Below are positions 51,957 through 54,487 of a stretch of DNA of 54,487 nucleotides, in pieces. The stretch comes from Phycisphaerales bacterium (GTDB taxonomy: Bacteria; Planctomycetota; Phycisphaerae; UBA1845), in assembly GCA_020353195.1 (NCBI GenBank), contig CP070691.1:574067-628553 (forward strand), in the 5' to 3' direction. The position numbers were made by a program, and so were the translations under genes. A model generated the notes under the pieces. It searched no databases, was not told where the DNA came from, and saw only the letters and a program-made list of their open reading frames with translations. How positions within the stretch are numbered: the stretch's first letter is position 1; each line of letters starts with the position of its first letter.

Positions 51957-52589
51957 ATGGACAGAATTCATCGCCACGTCGCTCCGATGCTCCAACAGTT
52001 TCCGCGCCGCGATCGCGACCACCGCGAGACGCTCGGCGAGCGCCTTCTCGAAAACCGGATCCTGTTTCTCTCGGGCGTCATCAACGAATACGTGGCGAGC
52101 GAAGCGATCATGGCCCTGCTGTACCTGCAGTCGATCAAGAAAGACCAGGACGTCAACCTCTATATCAACTCGCCCGGCGGCGTCGTCGACCAGACGCTGG
52201 CCATCTACGACACGATCCAGTTCATGGGCTGCGACGTCGCGACCTACTGCATCGGCCAGGCCGCCAGCGGCGCCGCCCTTCTTCTGATGGCCGGCACCAA
52301 GGGCAAACGCTACATCCTGCCCAATGCCAAGGTCATGCTGCACCAGCCCACCGGCGGCATCACCGGTCAGGCGGAAGACATCCGCATCCAGGCGGAGGAG
52401 ATCCTCAAGGACAAGAAACGTCTCAACGAGATCATCGCGAAACACACCGGCCAATCGATCGAACGAATCGAGGAGGAAACCGAGCGCGACCGGTACATGA
52501 CGGCAGCGCAGGCACTCGAATACGGAGTCGTCGACGAAATTCTCGAAGTGGAACTCAAGGACAAGGAAAAGAGGAAGAAAAAGGCCTAG
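51957..52589 (+). CDS. clpP: ATP-dependent Clp protease proteolytic subunit, copy 1
   Basis: The protein has 210 residues. Catalytic triad: Ser104 (GQAASGAALL), His129 (VMLHQP) and Asp178 (ERDRYM). The Ser loop reads ASG where most ClpP have ASM. The oxyanion-side INSPGG loop is present. The C-terminal KDKEKRKKKA tail is very basic. It forms a tandem with clpP copy 2, 240 bases downstream, and follows tig by 65 bases. No clpX follows. Confidence 0.95.
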   Translation: MDRIHRHVAPMLQQFPRRDRDHRETLGERLLENRILFLSGVINEYVASEAIMALLYLQSIKKDQDVNLYINSPGGVVDQTLAIYDTIQFMGCDVATYCIGQAASGAALLLMAGTKGKRYILPNAKVMLHQPTGGITGQAEDIRIQAEEILKDKKRLNEIIAKHTGQSIERIEEETERDRYMTAAQALEYGVVDEILEVELKDKEKRKKKA

Positions 52590-52829
52590 TACCGCGTTTC
52601 ATGAATCCTGCGGCGCTGTCCAATCGCGCGCGGCCAATCCGCATCGCTCCGACTGATCCCCCACATGACCGGCAACGAGCCGGCGGCGGACCTTCGTGAG
52701 CAGGGTGCCCGCAGCATCCCCGGCGCCCGGGAGATTCTCACACACGGGCCCTTTCGTCCGATCCTGTCCACCCCCGGCCCGGCATCAGCCACGGCGCCCG
52801 GCCCCAGCCCAGCGGAGACCACAAAGCTC

Positions 52830-53432
52830 ATGGCCAGCAACCAGCAGATACCCTATATCATCGAGCCGTCCGAACACGGTGAGCGAGCGTATGACATCTA
52901 CTCCCGACTCCTCAAGGAGCGCATCATCTTCCTCGGCGGCAGCATTGACGACGAAAGGGCCGGCGTGGTCAGCGCCCAGATCCTTTTCCTCGCCAATGAA
53001 GACCGCAAGCGCGACATCGTGTTCTACATCAACTCGCCGGGCGGATCGGTGTCGGCCGGCCTGGGACTCTACGACCTTATGCAGTCCGTGCCCTGCGACG
53101 TCGCGACGTACTGCCTGGGCATGGCCGCCAGCATGGGCGCCATCCTCATGTGCGGCGGCGCGCCCGGTAAGCGCCACCTCCTGCCCAACTCCCGCATGCT
53201 GCTGCACCAGCCGATGATCGGGGGCGTGCTCTTTGGCGTCGCGACAGACCTGGCGATCGAGGCCGAGGAGATCATCCGCATCCGAAAGCGCCTCTACCAG
53301 ATCCTCTCCAAGCGCACCGGAAAAACAGAGGACCAGATCGAAAGAGACTGTGACCGCAACAAGTGGCTCGACGCACAGGAGGCCGTCGACTACGGCCTGG
53401 CCGACAGCATCGTGGACCGTCTCCCCGCCTGA
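52830..53432 (+). CDS. clpP: ATP-dependent Clp protease proteolytic subunit, copy 2
   Basis: The protein has 200 residues from ATG 52830, with GGAG about 12 bases upstream; an in-frame ATG at 52665 would add 55 Pro/Ala-rich residues. Catalytic triad: Ser101 (GMAASMGAIL), His126 (MLLHQP) and Asp175 (CDRNKWLDAQEA). This copy matches canonical ClpP better than copy 1 in the Ser loop. The two may form a mixed two-ring barrel, as ClpP1P2 does in some bacteria. Confidence 0.95.
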   Translation: MASNQQIPYIIEPSEHGERAYDIYSRLLKERIIFLGGSIDDERAGVVSAQILFLANEDRKRDIVFYINSPGGSVSAGLGLYDLMQSVPCDVATYCLGMAASMGAILMCGGAPGKRHLLPNSRMLLHQPMIGGVLFGVATDLAIEAEEIIRIRKRLYQILSKRTGKTEDQIERDCDRNKWLDAQEAVDYGLADSIVDRLPA

Positions 53433-53650
53433 CTGCGACCTTGCCAAGCCCGCCCTTCGTGAGCTCCCCAGCGCGGTCCGCGCGCCCCAACCAGCGGCTT
53501 GCCCCGCGCGGCGCCGCCCGAGCACCGGACGCGCGTCCCCGGCGTCACACCCCATTCAACATCCCCGCCGCATCAACGAGACACGGGATCGCCCCACGCC
53601 CGACGTGCTTGCCCGCCCAGCTGCTCCCACCCCGTATGCCGCGCAGCGAA

Positions 53651-53682
53651 AAGGGTCGCCACCAATCGGGCGACCCTTCGCC
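53651..53682. terminator. Terminator between clpP2 and the PEP-CTERM gene
   Basis: AAGGGTCGCC (53651-53660), loop ACCAATCG, GGCGACCCTT (53669-53678): a perfect 10-bp stem. On the minus strand the stem ends in CCCTTTTCGC, so it best fits termination of the PEP-CTERM gene, and it may work in both directions. Confidence 0.7.
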
Positions 53683-53718
53683 AATCCTCTCCTACGATCC
53701 GCCATCAGGCGGATTCGC

Positions 53719-54375
53719 TTACCATCGTCGTTTCAGCACTCCCAGCATGCCCAGGGCAAAGAAGACGAGAGTGGCCGGCTCAGGCACCGCTATCGCCGAT
53801 TCGCTCGATCCGTCGGCCAACGCCTGAATGCGTGCTCCAATACGCAGCGTGCCGTCCGCCAGCTCCGCGATCACGTCATCGATCGTCCCGCCCGGCATCA
53901 AATCAAACCGGATAATCACCCATTCACCGATGTTCACCCCGTTATGCGGAACCGGCGGATCAGAATCCGCGCTGAACTGTCCCGTCGTCTCAAACGGCGG
54001 ATACAGCAGGTTGCCGCCGGGCAGGTCGCCGGGCGTAGCGACCGGCGTGAAAAGCACACCGGGCCCGTTGATCACTTCCGAAATCCCCAGCAGCGTGCCA
54101 TCGTCGAAATAAACGTCAGTGATGATTCCCTCGACCGATGGGTCGTTCTCATTGTGGAACTCGAAGCTCACCGTTCCCAACCCGTTGTAGACGTCGACCC
54201 ACATGTCCAGATTCGGATCATACGGACCGGGTGTCCCCCCAGTGCCCCATTGGCCGTTATCAGTGAATATCTGGAGGGGATAGCTGGCGGCCTGCACGGT
54301 CGCCCCTTGCAGGGCGAGTAGTACAACACAGCCGCCAGTCAGGAGTCGCCTCATCAACTTCCGCCTCCGGTCCAT
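53719..54375 (-). CDS. PEP-CTERM sorting domain protein
   Basis: The protein has 218 residues from ATG 54375, five bases after GGGAAGG. A signal peptide covers about 1-30 (TGGCVVLLALQGATVQA). The body is beta-rich and acidic (TVSFEFHNENDPSVEGIITD and WVIIRFDLMPGGTIDD). The C-terminal 22 residues form the PEP-CTERM signal: VPEPATL, hydrophobic VFFALGMLGVL and KRRW. It is unrelated in sequence to the PEP-CTERM protein at 11449 outside the tail. Confidence 0.88.
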   Translation of the reverse strand: MDRRRKLMRRLLTGGCVVLLALQGATVQAASYPLQIFTDNGQWGTGGTPGPYDPNLDMWVDVYNGLGTVSFEFHNENDPSVEGIITDVYFDDGTLLGISEVINGPGVLFTPVATPGDLPGGNLLYPPFETTGQFSADSDPPVPHNGVNIGEWVIIRFDLMPGGTIDDVIAELADGTLRIGARIQALADGSSESAIAVPEPATLVFFALGMLGVLKRRW

Positions 54376-54395
54376 CGGCACCTTCCCGTGCCATT

Positions 54396-54432
54396 AAAAA
54401 AGAGAGACCTCCCGCACCTGCGGGATCTCTCT
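54396..54432 (-). terminator. Terminator-like hairpin just upstream of the PEP-CTERM gene
   Basis: On the minus strand AGAGAGATCCCGC and GCGGGA(GG)TCTCTCT (54401-54432) form a 13-bp stem with a two-base bulge, followed by TTTTTT (54396-54401). The T run ends only about 20 bases before ATG 54375. No other gene lies between this point and the window end, so it may end an upstream gene or act as an attenuator. Confidence 0.7.
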
Positions 54433-54487
54433 CTGCTTCCCACCGTTACTCTCTCCCCGATGTTTCTCTACGATAGAGTACTTCAGA

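Overview
This 54.5 kb window is a high-GC bacterial chromosome segment that most resembles a planctomycete, probably near the Phycisphaerae. The pointers are two proteins with PEP-CTERM sorting tails, a secreted repeat protein ending in a planctomycete-style dockerin-like Asp-rich double motif, an alkaline-phosphatase-superfamily sulfatase-like lipoprotein, a planctomycete-type STAS protein, tandem clpP genes, and protein tails rich in Arg, Lys and Pro. This assignment is inference from gene content. I see no insertion sequence, prophage, CRISPR array or rRNA. There is one tRNA, tRNA-Gly(GCC).

Layout. 0-8 kb: a truncated membrane protein, a tandem universal stress protein, a DUF456 membrane protein, a secreted zinc-dependent phospholipase C-like protein, an operon of STAS antagonist, anti-sigma-type ATPase and acylphosphatase, an M2 zinc peptidase and a sulfatase-like lipoprotein. 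8-12 kb: a 1.3 kb gap with a promoter-hairpin unit, a seven-repeat Asp-box protein with a dockerin-like tail, and a PEP-CTERM protein. 12-18 kb: rpmB-gatC-gatA on the minus strand, an ECF sigma factor / membrane protein / periplasmic coiled-coil operon, and a TPR lipoprotein. 18-27 kb: ffh, nth, then the lipid block rpmF-plsX-fabH-fabD followed by fabG-acpP-fabF, with three recognisable promoters, and a FliN-like gene. 27-34 kb: CCA-adding enzyme, rsmD, a cysteine-cluster protein, a lipoprotein, a putative PD-(D/E)XK-fold protein, three small membrane proteins and a DUF3524-type glycosyltransferase.

33.9-39.5 kb is the most unusual part. A winged-helix protein with a long histone-H1-like basic tail sits behind an AT-rich promoter overlaid with two perfect palindromes. 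Upstream of it is roughly 0.9 kb of strongly strand-asymmetric DNA, C-rich on the plus strand. Beyond that is a two-component cluster: a receiver protein, an HDOD-GAF histidine kinase and an HTH-receiver protein with the domains in inverted order. 39.6-54.5 kb: mnmG, a Tyr-rich TPR protein, adenine deaminase, an RDD membrane protein, a lipoprotein hydrolase, threonine aldolase, a flavin reductase-like protein, tRNA-Gly, tig-clpP1-clpP2 and a second PEP-CTERM protein with a terminator-like hairpin in its leader.

Most genes are housekeeping: fatty-acid and phospholipid synthesis, translation fidelity, protein targeting and proteostasis. They are interspersed with cell-envelope and signalling genes. 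Vegetative promoters are unusually readable for such GC-rich DNA: TTGAC(A/G) or TTGCAA, a spacer that is usually 17 bases, then TAGAAT, TAGACT or TATAAT-like -10 boxes. All function calls come from motif reading without database searches.
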